NCBI GenBank assembly: GCA_965658225.1
Contig: CBFHRK010000002.1
Coordinates: forward strand, 34,347-98,346
Length of the DNA: 64,000 bases
Source of the DNA: ECT2AJA-044 sp965658225
GTDB taxonomy: Bacteria > Bacteroidota > Bacteroidia > Flavobacteriales > ECT2AJA-044
Direction: 5' to 3'
Shown: positions 1-8,585 of the stretch, one piece after another
Layout of the letters: the number at the start of each line of letters is the position of its first letter
How positions within the stretch are numbered: the stretch's first letter is position 1
Notes under the pieces: model-generated
Told to the model about the DNA's origin: nothing
What the model saw: only the letters and a program-made list of their open reading frames with translations
Database searches by the model: none
Translations under genes and position numbers: made by a program

Positions 1-11
1 CCCCTTTTTTT

Positions 12-1019
12 ATGAAATACACATCTGCTTTTCTAATTGCCTTTTTCCTTGGTCTGTTTTACTCGTGTTCCTCGGGTCCCGATTATCAGATCATTCGGCT
101 TCAAGGAGAAGCGCAAGGAACTACTTTTCAAATCACGGTGCTTTCAGAAACCGATATTGAATTGGAGCGACCCGTCGATTCCATTTTGCGCGCAGTTGAC
201 CGAAGTATGAGTCCGTGGCTTCCAACTTCACTGATTTCCCGAATCAATGGTGGCGATACCTCTGTGCGCATCGACCCAATGTTTGAAGCCGTATTCCGGA
301 AATCGCAGGAATTGAATAGCATTAGCAAGGGTTATTTTGACATAACAGTCGGCGGCCTAGCAAATGCATGGGGTTTTGGGCCTAACGGCCCGATGACCCT
401 CGATAGCGCCCGTGTAGACAGTCTAATGCAGTATGTGGGAATGGACCGTGTGCGTATTCAGGATCAGAAGATATATCTGGAAAAAGAGGGGATTCGATTC
501 GACTTCAATGCCATTGCTCAAGGATTTAGTGTAGATCTAGTGTGTGGCTATTTGGATGACCTTGCGATTCAGAATTACCTCGTTGAAATTGGTGGTGAAT
601 TGCGAGCCAAAGGGAAAAATCTGGAGGGGAAAACTTGGAGGATAGGTATCGACAAGCCTACGGCTGAGCGAGCTTCTGATCCTTTCCAAGCTATTATTGA
701 ATTACCCAATAGAGCTTTAGCCACTTCAGGTAATTATCGCAAATTTCGGACGGATGAAGCCACGGGAAAAAAATACGTTCACACAATAAATCCACTCACC
801 GGATATACCACTCAACAGAACTTACTAAGTGCTACTATAGTAACTGAAGAAGCTATGGTCGCCGACGGTTATGCTACGATGTGTATGGCCATGGGATTGA
901 AAAAGTCTATTCAGCTCATTGAAGCGGATTCGACTTTGGAAGGTATGCTGGTATATAGCAAAGTGAATGGCGACTGGGCCGTTTATCAGTCGGCCGGATT
1001 CGAAGAATTAGTTCGCTAA
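12..1019 (+). CDS. apbE: FAD:protein FMN transferase, ApbE family lipoprotein
   Basis: This 335-residue protein belongs to the ApbE family, which attaches FMN covalently to threonine or serine residues of extracytoplasmic flavoproteins such as subunits of the Nqr and Rnf complexes. A short signal peptide ends in a lipobox with Cys19 (LFYSCSS), so it should be a membrane-anchored lipoprotein. Family motifs are visible in order: DFNAIAQGFSVD near residues 165-176, VEIGGELRAKG near 192, HTINPLTGYTT near 257 and VADGYATMCMAMG near 282. Length is normal for the family. Only 11 bases precede the start, so its promoter and upstream neighbour are outside the window. Its 3' end overlaps a convergent small gene by 12 bases. 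Confidence 0.95.
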   Translation: MKYTSAFLIAFFLGLFYSCSSGPDYQIIRLQGEAQGTTFQITVLSETDIELERPVDSILRAVDRSMSPWLPTSLISRINGGDTSVRIDPMFEAVFRKSQELNSISKGYFDITVGGLANAWGFGPNGPMTLDSARVDSLMQYVGMDRVRIQDQKIYLEKEGIRFDFNAIAQGFSVDLVCGYLDDLAIQNYLVEIGGELRAKGKNLEGKTWRIGIDKPTAERASDPFQAIIELPNRALATSGNYRKFRTDEATGKKYVHTINPLTGYTTQQNLLSATIVTEEAMVADGYATMCMAMGLKKSIQLIEADSTLEGMLVYSKVNGDWAVYQSAGFEELVR

Positions 1020-1211
1020 TTCTTTGTTTTGGCACTGCTGTTCAGGAAGGGCTCCGCAAATGCCACACGATTCTCCCTCTTTGTTCAAGAAAGGGGAGTT
1101 ACTAGCACAAGTACCCGAAAAAGATCCGTCTTTCTTGGTGAGAATTTTAATGGCTAGCCCGGCAATTCCGAGAGCTAAAAGTGCGAGCGTCAATAAAACA
1201 ACCTTAATCAT
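1008..1211 (-). CDS. Small cysteine-rich membrane protein, convergent with apbE
   Basis: This 67-residue protein has one N-terminal membrane segment (residues 4-24, mostly Leu, Ala, Ile, Gly) and a polar tail with four cysteines: Cys35, Cys49, Cys52 (a CGIC pair) and Cys60. The tail contains the string NSPFLNKEGESCGICG. I recognise this pattern as a small uncharacterised Bacteroidota protein often found beside apbE and nqr genes; that is from memory and not tested here. A promoter-like element lies just upstream, and murB on the same strand ends 33 bases upstream. The CxxC pair suggests redox or metal chemistry, but the function is unknown. Confidence 0.75.
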   Translation of the reverse strand: MIKVVLLTLALLALGIAGLAIKILTKKDGSFSGTCASNSPFLNKEGESCGICGALPEQQCQNKELAN

Positions 1212-1230
1212 GATGATTCATTTTCAAGTG

Positions 1231-1238
1231 CAAAGGTA
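1231..1238 (-). promoter_or_regulatory. Bacteroidota -7 element (TACCTTTG) for the small cysteine-rich gene
   Basis: Read on the minus strand this is TACCTTTG, a match to TAnnTTTG. It ends about 19 bases before the start codon at 1211 and lies between murB and the small gene. No well-spaced upstream TTG is visible, so this is a motif match only. Confidence 0.45.
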
Positions 1239-1243
1239 CAAAA

Positions 1244-2281
1244 TCACATCGGACCGATAGGTCCAATGAAGTTAACTTCAGCCTCCAATTCGACGCCAAA
1301 TTTGGCGAAAACATCGTGTTGAATTCTCTTGGCTAATTTTGCTATTTCAACGCCTTTTGCATTGCCGTAGTTCACAAGAACCAAAGCTTGTTTCGCATGT
1401 ACGCCAAAATCACCTTCTCTATATCCTTTCCAGCCGAGTTGATCAATCAGCCATCCTGCTGCTAGTTTTGTATGCTTGGGTCCGTTAGGATAGGCGGCCA
1501 CGCTTGGGAATAAGGTTTTTAACTTTTCGAATTGCTCGTTTGACACAACCGGGTTTTTGAAAAAACTACCGCTGTTGCCGATATCCGCCGGATCAGGGAG
1601 CTTAGACTTGCGTATGGCAATAACCGCGTCACTTACTTGTTTGATGGTCGGACTACCTTGGATTCCATTTTCTTTGAGTTGGTCCTGAATAGCACCGTAT
1701 TGGGTGTGAATTTCCGGGTTTCTCGAAAGTCGGAACCGAACTTCAGTAATGATGTATTTGCCCTTTAACGACCCTTTAAATACGGACCAACGGTATCCGA
1801 AATCACAATCGTTATTCTGAAAAGAGCGCTCTTGATGCGTTGCAATTTCTATTGCTGTACAGGAACGAAATGCCGATTTCTGCTCAACTCCGTACGCTCC
1901 GATATTCTGAATAGGTGCCGCACCAACGGAGCCCGGTATTAAGCTCAAATTTTCTAAGCCACCCCATCCATTTTCAATGGTCCATAAAACAAATTCGTGC
2001 CAATTTTCACCAGCGCCGACCACGACTTCAACAAAGTTTTCGTCTTCATGAACCAATTCTTTTTTCTTGATTTCATTGCGAAGCACTGTCCCTTGAAAGT
2101 CGTCAACTAAAAGGAGGTTGCTGCCGCCTCCCAAGACAAGCAAGGGATCCGAATTTTCTTGAACCTCCTTGAGTGCCTCAATTAGTTCGTCGGTTGAAGT
2201 AAACCGAACAAATCTATTCGCCAAAGCGCTTAGGCCGAAAGTGTTGTAGGGTTGAAGGTTGAAATTGTGGTGCCATTCCAT
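1244..2281 (-). CDS. murB: UDP-N-acetylmuramate dehydrogenase MurB
   Basis: MurB reduces UDP-N-acetylenolpyruvoylglucosamine to UDP-MurNAc with NADPH and FAD in the cytoplasm, an essential step of peptidoglycan precursor synthesis. The 345-residue protein shows the FAD-binding string GGGSNLLLVDDF near residues 51-62, the SLIPGSVGAAPIQNIGAYGVE region near 113-133 (written here in part), and GNSGSFFKNP near 236-245, which carries the catalytic serine. Length and motifs fit the type I enzyme of E. coli and many Bacteroidota. The gene is not in a mur/fts cluster; the small cysteine-rich gene follows on the same strand 32 bases downstream. Confidence 0.96.
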   Translation of the reverse strand: MEWHHNFNLQPYNTFGLSALANRFVRFTSTDELIEALKEVQENSDPLLVLGGGSNLLLVDDFQGTVLRNEIKKKELVHEDENFVEVVVGAGENWHEFVLWTIENGWGGLENLSLIPGSVGAAPIQNIGAYGVEQKSAFRSCTAIEIATHQERSFQNNDCDFGYRWSVFKGSLKGKYIITEVRFRLSRNPEIHTQYGAIQDQLKENGIQGSPTIKQVSDAVIAIRKSKLPDPADIGNSGSFFKNPVVSNEQFEKLKTLFPSVAAYPNGPKHTKLAAGWLIDQLGWKGYREGDFGVHAKQALVLVNYGNAKGVEIAKLAKRIQHDVFAKFGVELEAEVNFIGPIGPM

Positions 2282-2342
2282 GGCGCAAATGTAGCCAATC
2301 CGCCCGTTAGGGCGAACGCATACTTATATCTATTGAAATGAC

Positions 2343-2350
2343 TATTTTTG
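2343..2350 (+). promoter_or_regulatory. Bacteroidota -7 element (TATTTTTG) before the glycosyltransferase pair
   Basis: TATTTTTG matches TAnnTTTG and lies 20 bases before the GTG start at 2371, in the divergent gap between murB and the glycosyltransferase. A 6-bp inverted repeat (CGCCCT/AGGGCG, 2351-2370) directly follows it and abuts the start codon. Confidence 0.45.
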
Positions 2351-2370
2351 CGCCCTAAGAAAAAAGGGCG

Positions 2371-3582
2371 GTGAAAAGAGTTATTGTTAGCGTAACCAAT
2401 GATTTAGTTACAGANNNNNNNNNNNNNNNNNNNNNNNNNNNNNNNNNNNNNNNNNNNNNNNNNNNNNNNNNNNNNNNNNNNNNNNNNNNNNNNNNNNNNN
2501 NNNNNNNNNNNNNTCAAAGAGTCCATAAATCGTGCGTTCTTTTGCAGGAATCTGGATTCGAGGTAACGCTTGTGGGAAGGGTTCTTCCCGGAAGTTTACC
2601 GCTTGATCGCAACTATGAGACGCGCCGCTTTTCATTGTTATTCAAGGCAGGGGCCTTATTTTACGCCGAGTATTCAATTCGACTTTTCTTGTTTCTCCTG
2701 TTGCATAAAGCCGATTTGCTTTGGAGTAATGATTTGGACACGCTTTGGCCCAATTACTGGATCAGTAAATTAAAGAAGAAACCCCTTATTTACGATACGC
2801 ACGAGTATTTTACAGGAGTCCCGGAATTGGAGTCAAGACCCAAAGTGCAGCGTATTTGGAAAAAAATAGAAAAAAGTATTTTTCCTAATCTAGAGCATGT
2901 AATTACTGTGAATCAGAGTATTGCTAACCTGTATAAAGAGGAGTACGGAAAGGATTTGCTCGTAGTAAGAAATATACCGCCCATTTTTGACGTTAGAACG
3001 CCAAGCAGTCGTAAAAATTGGGGGCTACCCGAAAATGAGCTCGTTTTTATTCTTCAAGGGAGCGGAATAAATGTAGATCGAGGAGCTGAAGAAGCTGTAG
3101 CCGCCATTGCTGAGACAAAATCGGCCCACTTAGTGATCTTGGGTGGAGGGGATGTGCTACCAGCCCTGAACGAAATTGTTGAACGACTGAATCTTCAACA
3201 TCGAGTGCATTTTTTTCCAAGAATGCCCTACAACAAGATGATGGAGTGCACCCGATTGGCGGATGTAGGCCTCACATTGGATAAAGATACCAACGTGAAT
3301 TACCGTTTTAGTTTGCCAAACAAGCTCTTTGATTATTTGCAAGCCGGAATTGCAGTTATTGCTAGTGGAGTAGTAGAGGTAAAGAATATTGTTGAAAACT
3401 ACCAAGTAGGTCGCATTATTAAAAGCCATAACCCTTCAGACATCGCTCAATTGATGAATGAATTCATCGAGAATGAAGCATTGCTAAAGGAGCTAAAACA
3501 AAATGCTAAAATAGCTGCCCGAACCTTGCACTGGGACCAAGAAAAGACGAACCTAACCCAAATGATTAACCGATTTGTCTGA
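2371..3582 (+). CDS. Glycosyltransferase, GT4-like (contains an N run)
   Basis: This is a GT-B fold glycosyltransferase, probably retaining and GT4-like, acting in the cytoplasm on a surface polysaccharide or glycolipid; the sugar and acceptor cannot be read from sequence. The C-terminal half shows YDTHEYFTGVPELE and a nucleotide-sugar binding region around KLFDYLQAGIAVIASG. The start is GTG (MKRVIVSVTNDLVT). A 99-base N run interrupts codons 15-48, but the flanking codons join as DLVT-D-QRVHK when the Ns are removed, so the true protein is probably about 370 residues. The next glycosyltransferase starts inside its last codons, so the two are translationally coupled. Confidence 0.85.
   Translation: MKRVIVSVTNDLVTXXXXXXXXXXXXXXXXXXXXXXXXXXXXXXXXXXQRVHKSCVLLQESGFEVTLVGRVLPGSLPLDRNYETRRFSLLFKAGALFYAEYSIRLFLFLLLHKADLLWSNDLDTLWPNYWISKLKKKPLIYDTHEYFTGVPELESRPKVQRIWKKIEKSIFPNLEHVITVNQSIANLYKEEYGKDLLVVRNIPPIFDVRTPSSRKNWGLPENELVFILQGSGINVDRGAEEAVAAIAETKSAHLVILGGGDVLPALNEIVERLNLQHRVHFFPRMPYNKMMECTRLADVGLTLDKDTNVNYRFSLPNKLFDYLQAGIAVIASGVVEVKNIVENYQVGRIIKSHNPSDIAQLMNEFIENEALLKELKQNAKIAARTLHWDQEKTNLTQMINRFV
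2415..2513. other. Assembly N run (99 bases), probably a zero-length gap
   Basis: Ninety-nine undetermined bases sit inside the glycosyltransferase gene. Joining the flanks directly (ACAGA then TCAAAGA) regenerates a GAT codon and the continuous string NDLVTDQRVHK, a typical N-terminal motif of this glycosyltransferase type. Confidence 0.8.
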
Positions 3583-4753
3583 GCCTAAACATATTCACAT
3601 TATCTCATTCGACATTCCTTGTCCAGCGAATTATGGAGGAGTGATTGATGTTTTCTATAAAGTTCAGGCGCTTTCTGAAGAAGGAGTGCGGGTTCATTTG
3701 CACTGTTACGAATACGGACGCGATCGGTCAGAGCGACTCGAATCGATGTGTGAAGAGGTTCATTATTATCCGCGCAAAATATCCCGATCTAATTTATTTA
3801 AACGTCGCCCGTACATTGTAGTTAGTCGGAACTCTGATGAACTATTAAACCGCTTAAAGGAGGATAACTATCCCATCCTTTTTGAAGGCGTCCACTGTTG
3901 CTATTATCTTGCTCATCCGGAATTAAAAGATCGACTTCGCATTTTGAGAAGTCACAATATAGAGCACGATTATTATTTGAATTTGGCTGAATCTGAAAAC
4001 AACCTGTTTAAGCGGTTTTATTTTCAAAATGAATCTTCCAAGCTGAAACGTTTTGAAGAGGAGTTAGAGCACGCTTCGGCTGTAGCAGCTATTTCTGTGC
4101 CCGATGCCAATTACTTTGAGAATCGATTCCCCCGTGTTCCTATTCAACATGTTTCTGCGTTTCATGCGCATACAGAAATCACAGGCTTGAAAGGAAGAGG
4201 CGAATACGTTTTGTATCACGGGGCTTTGAGTGTTTCCGAGAATTACCGGGCGGCGATGTATTTAATCGAATCTGTTTTCTCGAAAATTAAGATTCCATTT
4301 GTGATTGCTGGAAGTGACGCCCCTGTTGAATTGCGAGCGGCAATTGATCAACACCCTCATATTACGTTGGAGAATAATATTTCTACGGAGCGAATTGAGC
4401 AGCTCATTCGCGAGGCGCATATCAATATCCTGCCCACTTTTCAAGCAACCGGAATTAAATTGAAATTGCTTTCTGCCTTGTATTTGGGTAGGCACTGTTT
4501 AGTGAATCCGCCCATGGTAGAGGGCACAGGTTTAGAGCCGCTTTGTCATATTGCACAAAGTGATACGGAAATGGAAAAGAAAGTGCTTGAATTGATGCGT
4601 GAGCCGTATCATCCGAGCGCGGATAGAAGTGATTTGCTGGAACGGAAGTTCAGCAATAGAGCTACCCTTCGTTCTCTGTGGCCCCTGCTGTTCGGAGATC
4701 AGTTACCTGTCCGCCCTCACACTTTAGAATACGCGAAGGAAATTTGCGAATAA
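3575..4753 (+). CDS. Glycosyltransferase family protein, second of a pair
   Basis: This 392-residue protein resembles GT-B glycosyltransferases: an N-terminal acceptor domain with a glycine-rich start (SFDIPCPANYGGVIDV), and a C-terminal donor-binding region with the string NILPTFQATGIKLKLLSALY near residues 285-304. The start is TTG at 3575, overlapping the last codons and stop of the preceding glycosyltransferase, so the pair is probably coupled and works in one surface-glycan or lipid pathway. Donor and acceptor are unknown. Its 3' end runs 92 bases into the convergent ftsE-like gene, a long tail-to-tail overlap. Confidence 0.82.
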   Translation: MSEPKHIHIISFDIPCPANYGGVIDVFYKVQALSEEGVRVHLHCYEYGRDRSERLESMCEEVHYYPRKISRSNLFKRRPYIVVSRNSDELLNRLKEDNYPILFEGVHCCYYLAHPELKDRLRILRSHNIEHDYYLNLAESENNLFKRFYFQNESSKLKRFEEELEHASAVAAISVPDANYFENRFPRVPIQHVSAFHAHTEITGLKGRGEYVLYHGALSVSENYRAAMYLIESVFSKIKIPFVIAGSDAPVELRAAIDQHPHITLENNISTERIEQLIREAHINILPTFQATGIKLKLLSALYLGRHCLVNPPMVEGTGLEPLCHIAQSDTEMEKKVLELMREPYHPSADRSDLLERKFSNRATLRSLWPLLFGDQLPVRPHTLEYAKEICE

Positions 4754-5357
4754 GACTGTAATCATGGGTTGCCATAAAAATGGCGCGTCCGGTTTTACTA
4801 ATATCCCACAACAAGCGCATTATTTCTTCTGAAGTAATCGGATCTAGATTCCCCGTAGGCTCATCAGCTAGGATAAGTTCAGGGTCGTTTATGAGCGCTC
4901 TGGCGATGCTAATTCTTTGCTGCTCTCCGCCTGAAAGTTGAAAGGGCATTTTAAACCCTTTAGTTTCCATTCCGACTTTTGTCAATACTTCTTGGATTCG
5001 AGCCTCAGCCTTGTTTTTATCCTCCCAGCCCGTGGCTTTTGTTACAAAGAGCAAATTGTCGTGAATATTCCGATCTGTAAGAAGTTGGAAGTCTTGAAAA
5101 ACGATACCAATTTTCCTTCTTAAAAAAGGAATTTCTTTGTCTTTCAGCGACTTTAAGTCAAAACCGACCACAGAACCGGAGCCGTTTGTAAGCAATAAAT
5201 CTCCGTAAAGGGTTTTCAATAAAGACGATTTCCCACTTCCCGTTTTTCCAATTAGGTAAACGAAAGAGCCAGGCTCTATGCTGAAATCAACATTTTCCAA
5301 TACAAGGTTTTCTCTTTGGTAAATGGAAACCATGTCTAGTTTAATTAAATCGTCCAT
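4662..5357 (-). CDS. ftsE: FtsE-like ABC transporter ATP-binding protein
   Basis: This 231-residue ATPase has a complete ABC cassette: Walker A GKTGSGKSS near residues 37-45, Q-loop FQDFQLL, signature LSGGEQQR, Walker B LILADEPTGNLDP and H-loop ATHD. Its size and sequence fit FtsE, which with FtsX couples cell division to peptidoglycan hydrolases at the septum. No ftsX lies beside it; the only FtsX-type permease in the window, at 55179-56408, looks more like LolC/LolE. MacB- or LolD-type ATPases are close relatives, so the symbol rests on overall similarity. About 30 C-terminal codons overlap the convergent glycosyltransferase. Confidence 0.82.
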   Translation of the reverse strand: MDDLIKLDMVSIYQRENLVLENVDFSIEPGSFVYLIGKTGSGKSSLLKTLYGDLLLTNGSGSVVGFDLKSLKDKEIPFLRRKIGIVFQDFQLLTDRNIHDNLLFVTKATGWEDKNKAEARIQEVLTKVGMETKGFKMPFQLSGGEQQRISIARALINDPELILADEPTGNLDPITSEEIMRLLWDISKTGRAIFMATHDYSLIRKFPSRILKCEGGQVTDLRTAGATENEG

Positions 5358-5486
5358 AGCGCAGTATCAATTTGTGGCTAAAATAATAATAAACAGGTGG
5401 CGTTTAATAACTATCACAAAACTCATCTGCCGACCCTATGTAACTATTGTACTTTGCATTACTAAGACTGTTTCGAGCAGAGAAAT

Positions 5487-8400
5487 ATGAGACTAACAAA
5501 AAGATTCGCCACACTGGCATTTTTGGTTCTGACCACGAGCCAATTAATGGCCCAGCAAACCGAGATTTATACCCATCCAAATGAGCGGTACGATCGTGCA
5601 CGCGCACTATTCGACAAGGAGCAATTTGTGCAAGCGCAGATTGTTTTTGACGAATTGGTTAACCGTGAAAAGGACGTTCATTCCGAGGTTGGAATTGACG
5701 CCGAATATTACAGTACCATTTGTGCTCTGGAATTGCAGCAACGAAACGCCGAGGAGCAGGTGGTTGAATTTGTTCGCGCACACCCGGCAAGCCCCAGAGT
5801 CGACGAAATCACTCTTCATGCCGCTAGGCATTACTTCGGCCGGCGAAAATACAACGACGCGATCGAATGGTTTGAAAAAGTGAACCCGAGAAGGCTGGCC
5901 CGAAGCGAGAAAAGCGAGTACCACTTCAAGCTTGGCTACAGCTATTTTATGCGTGAAAAATATGACGAAGCTCAGAAGAATTTGCGCGAAGTTGTTAATG
6001 CCAACAGCGAATACCAGAACTCGGCCCGCTATTATTACGGCCACATTGCCTACGTCCAGGGGAAATCGGTAGCCGCTCTCGAGTATTTTGAGTCCCTCCG
6101 GGACGATGCGAGTTTTGGGCCCATTGTGCCGTACTACATTACGCAAATCTACTACGAACAAGAAGAGTGGGAGAAGCTCGCCACCAGCGGGGCTTCATTA
6201 CTTGCCTCCGCCACAGAGAAAAGAGCACCAGAAGTAGCTCGGTTGATTGGAGAAGCGTACTATAATCAAGGCGAATACGAAGAAGCACTACCTTATTTAG
6301 AGCGCTACCGCACGGAAGGGCCAAAAATGCGCGATGAAGATTATTACCAATTGGGATATACGTATTACCAATTAGATCGATTCGATGAGGCCATTGGTTC
6401 CCTGAATAAAATTGTGGATGCCCGCGATTCTCTCGCTCAAAACGCCTATTTCCATTTGGCAGATTGCTATTTGAAGTTGGATCAAAAGGCCGAAGCGCTG
6501 AATGCGTTCGAATCCGTTGCTTCCTTGGATTACAATCACGACCTCACGGAAACAGCCAGGTTTAATGCGGCAAAACTGAGCTACGATGTAGGTAATCCCT
6601 ACAAAGATCCGGGCAAGGAGTTGCAGCAGTTTATCGACGACTATCCAAATACAGAGTACTTTGAGGAGGCCTCCACCTACTTGGTGAATGTGTACCTAAC
6701 TACCAAAGACTACGGGCGCGCCTTGGAGAGCCTCGAGCGTTTAGGTCCCCGAAATACTCAATTGCAAGGGGCTTATCAAAAGATATCGTACAATAGAGCT
6801 ATTGAATTATTCAATAATAGACTCTGGCAGAATTCAGTCGACTTTTTCGGAAAAAGCCTGCGTTACCCTGTCGATCGCGCATTAGAAGCAGAGGCTTATT
6901 ATTGGATGGGCGAGGCCTTTTTTAGGATGAAGCAGTACGACCGCGCGCGGGTGGTGTATTCAGATTTTCAAGTAACACCAACGGCAACGCAATCGGCACT
7001 TTTTAATGATGCACGCTACTCACTTGGGTATGTGTATTTCGAATTGAAGGACTACAGCAATGCGGCAACCCAGTTTCGCAAGTTTATTGATGAAGCAGAT
7101 CCTAGCGATTCTCGCCGTATTCACGATGCACAGCTTCGGGCGGGCGACGCTTACTTTGTAACCAAAGGATATTTTACTGCCAATCGATTTTATAAAGATG
7201 CCGCAAAAACGGGTGGACCTGATGCAGATTATGCCTATTTCCAAGGAGCACTGTGTGAAGGCCTTCTCGGGAATAACGATAAGCGTATTTCTCAATTGAC
7301 CCAATTAATATCGGAAGAACCCAATAGTGAATACGTAGACGACGCGTTGTACACTATAGGGAAAGGATATATGCAGGCGGGTAATAACGCGAAAGCCCTC
7401 GAAAGTTTTGATCGATTGTTAAAGGATTTCCCCGATTCGTATTACGCGCGCAAGTCGTTGATGAACCAAGGACTTATTCACTACAATACGGGAGCAAATG
7501 ATCGTGCATTAATTGTTCTTCGCGAAGTGGTTGATCAATATCCAAATTCTCCAGAAGCCAAGCAGGCCGTAGAAATTGCGGAGAAAATTTACATTGATTT
7601 AGGAAATGTCGCCGAGTATGCCAACTGGGTTAAAGGACTTGATTTTACAAGTATCACCGATTCAGAAATTGATAGTTTAACTTTTGATGCGGCGTACTTG
7701 AAATATACCCAAGGCGACTGCAGTAGAATTATCCCCGCCTTCGATGATTACCTTCAAAAATACTCGAACGGGATATTTGCAATCGATGCACATTATTATC
7801 GAGCTCAGTGTCGATATAAAGAAGAGGACTTGTCCGGTGCTCTAGAAGATTACGAATTCTTGGTAGAAGCCAAGAAAAATAAGTATTCGGAAGAAGCTTT
7901 ACTTCAATCGAGCTACCTCTATTTTTCCAGAGAGAACTACGAAATGGCATTGGAGCGTTATGCGGCTTTGGAAAGACAAGCGGCATTTCCCGAGAATCGG
8001 AGAACGGCGGTGGTCGGACTCATGCGTGCGAATTTCAAGCTCGAGAAGTTTGAGAAATCAGTAGAATATGCGAATAAGGTATTGCGCTTTGATAAACTCG
8101 CTGTCGACTTGGAGCAAGAAGCTCATATTATTTTGGCAAAATCAGCTTGGAAAGAAGGCGATCAACTCACTGCCCAACGCGAGTTTGAATGGGTTGAAGA
8201 TAAGGCGGCCAATGTTTTCCGAGCTGAGGCGAAGTACTTTTTAGCCTTGATCGAGTTTGAAAAGGAAGCTTATGAAGAAAGTCAAAAAAGGATTTTTGAT
8301 TTGCTTCAGAATATGCCGAGCTACAATTACTGGGGAAATAGAGCGCTTATTTTGCTGGCTCGGAATTATTGGAAACTCGACGATTTGTACCAAGCCAATT

Positions 8401-8585
8401 ACACGCTTGATCAAATCTTAAAGCGGTCTAACAACGACGAAATATTAGCCGAAGCGCAAAGGTGGAAGGATGAGTTGACCCGATCAGAAGAGAAGAAGTC
8501 ATCGGAGCGAGAATTGATTGAAATCGATACGCTTCAAATAGAAATGCCCGAAGAACTAAATGAGAATGATATCGATGAACAATAA
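5487..8585 (+). CDS. Large periplasmic tetratricopeptide-repeat protein
   Basis: This 1032-residue protein starts with a Sec signal peptide that ends near Ala-Gln at residues 22-23 (TTSQLMAQ) and has no lipobox, so it should be exported to the periplasm. Almost the whole mature chain is made of TPR-like helical pairs, for example YDRARALFDKEQFVQA and YYQLGYTYYQLDRFDEAIGS. The last 35 residues are strongly charged. TPR superhelices are protein-interaction scaffolds; no catalytic domain is visible. The downstream beta-barrel gene begins inside its last codons, so the two products are probably made together and interact at the outer membrane. T9SS-linked TPR proteins such as SprE/PorW are other large TPR proteins of this phylum, but they are lipoproteins and differ in length. 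Confidence 0.88.
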   Translation: MRLTKRFATLAFLVLTTSQLMAQQTEIYTHPNERYDRARALFDKEQFVQAQIVFDELVNREKDVHSEVGIDAEYYSTICALELQQRNAEEQVVEFVRAHPASPRVDEITLHAARHYFGRRKYNDAIEWFEKVNPRRLARSEKSEYHFKLGYSYFMREKYDEAQKNLREVVNANSEYQNSARYYYGHIAYVQGKSVAALEYFESLRDDASFGPIVPYYITQIYYEQEEWEKLATSGASLLASATEKRAPEVARLIGEAYYNQGEYEEALPYLERYRTEGPKMRDEDYYQLGYTYYQLDRFDEAIGSLNKIVDARDSLAQNAYFHLADCYLKLDQKAEALNAFESVASLDYNHDLTETARFNAAKLSYDVGNPYKDPGKELQQFIDDYPNTEYFEEASTYLVNVYLTTKDYGRALESLERLGPRNTQLQGAYQKISYNRAIELFNNRLWQNSVDFFGKSLRYPVDRALEAEAYYWMGEAFFRMKQYDRARVVYSDFQVTPTATQSALFNDARYSLGYVYFELKDYSNAATQFRKFIDEADPSDSRRIHDAQLRAGDAYFVTKGYFTANRFYKDAAKTGGPDADYAYFQGALCEGLLGNNDKRISQLTQLISEEPNSEYVDDALYTIGKGYMQAGNNAKALESFDRLLKDFPDSYYARKSLMNQGLIHYNTGANDRALIVLREVVDQYPNSPEAKQAVEIAEKIYIDLGNVAEYANWVKGLDFTSITDSEIDSLTFDAAYLKYTQGDCSRIIPAFDDYLQKYSNGIFAIDAHYYRAQCRYKEEDLSGALEDYEFLVEAKKNKYSEEALLQSSYLYFSRENYEMALERYAALERQAAFPENRRTAVVGLMRANFKLEKFEKSVEYANKVLRFDKLAVDLEQEAHIILAKSAWKEGDQLTAQREFEWVEDKAANVFRAEAKYFLALIEFEKEAYEESQKRIFDLLQNMPSYNYWGNRALILLARNYWKLDDLYQANYTLDQILKRSNNDEILAEAQRWKDELTRSEEKKSSERELIEIDTLQIEMPEELNENDIDEQ

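Noticed and set aside
2351..2370. Inverted repeat CGCCCT/AGGGCG before the glycosyltransferase as a regulatory hairpin
   Set aside because: The predicted transcription start from the nearby -7 element falls at or inside the repeat, so it may not form in the mRNA. Too weak to call.
5607..6161. 184-residue minus-strand reading frame inside the TPR gene
   Set aside because: No domain or neighbours support it and it lies wholly inside a long TPR gene with clear repeats.
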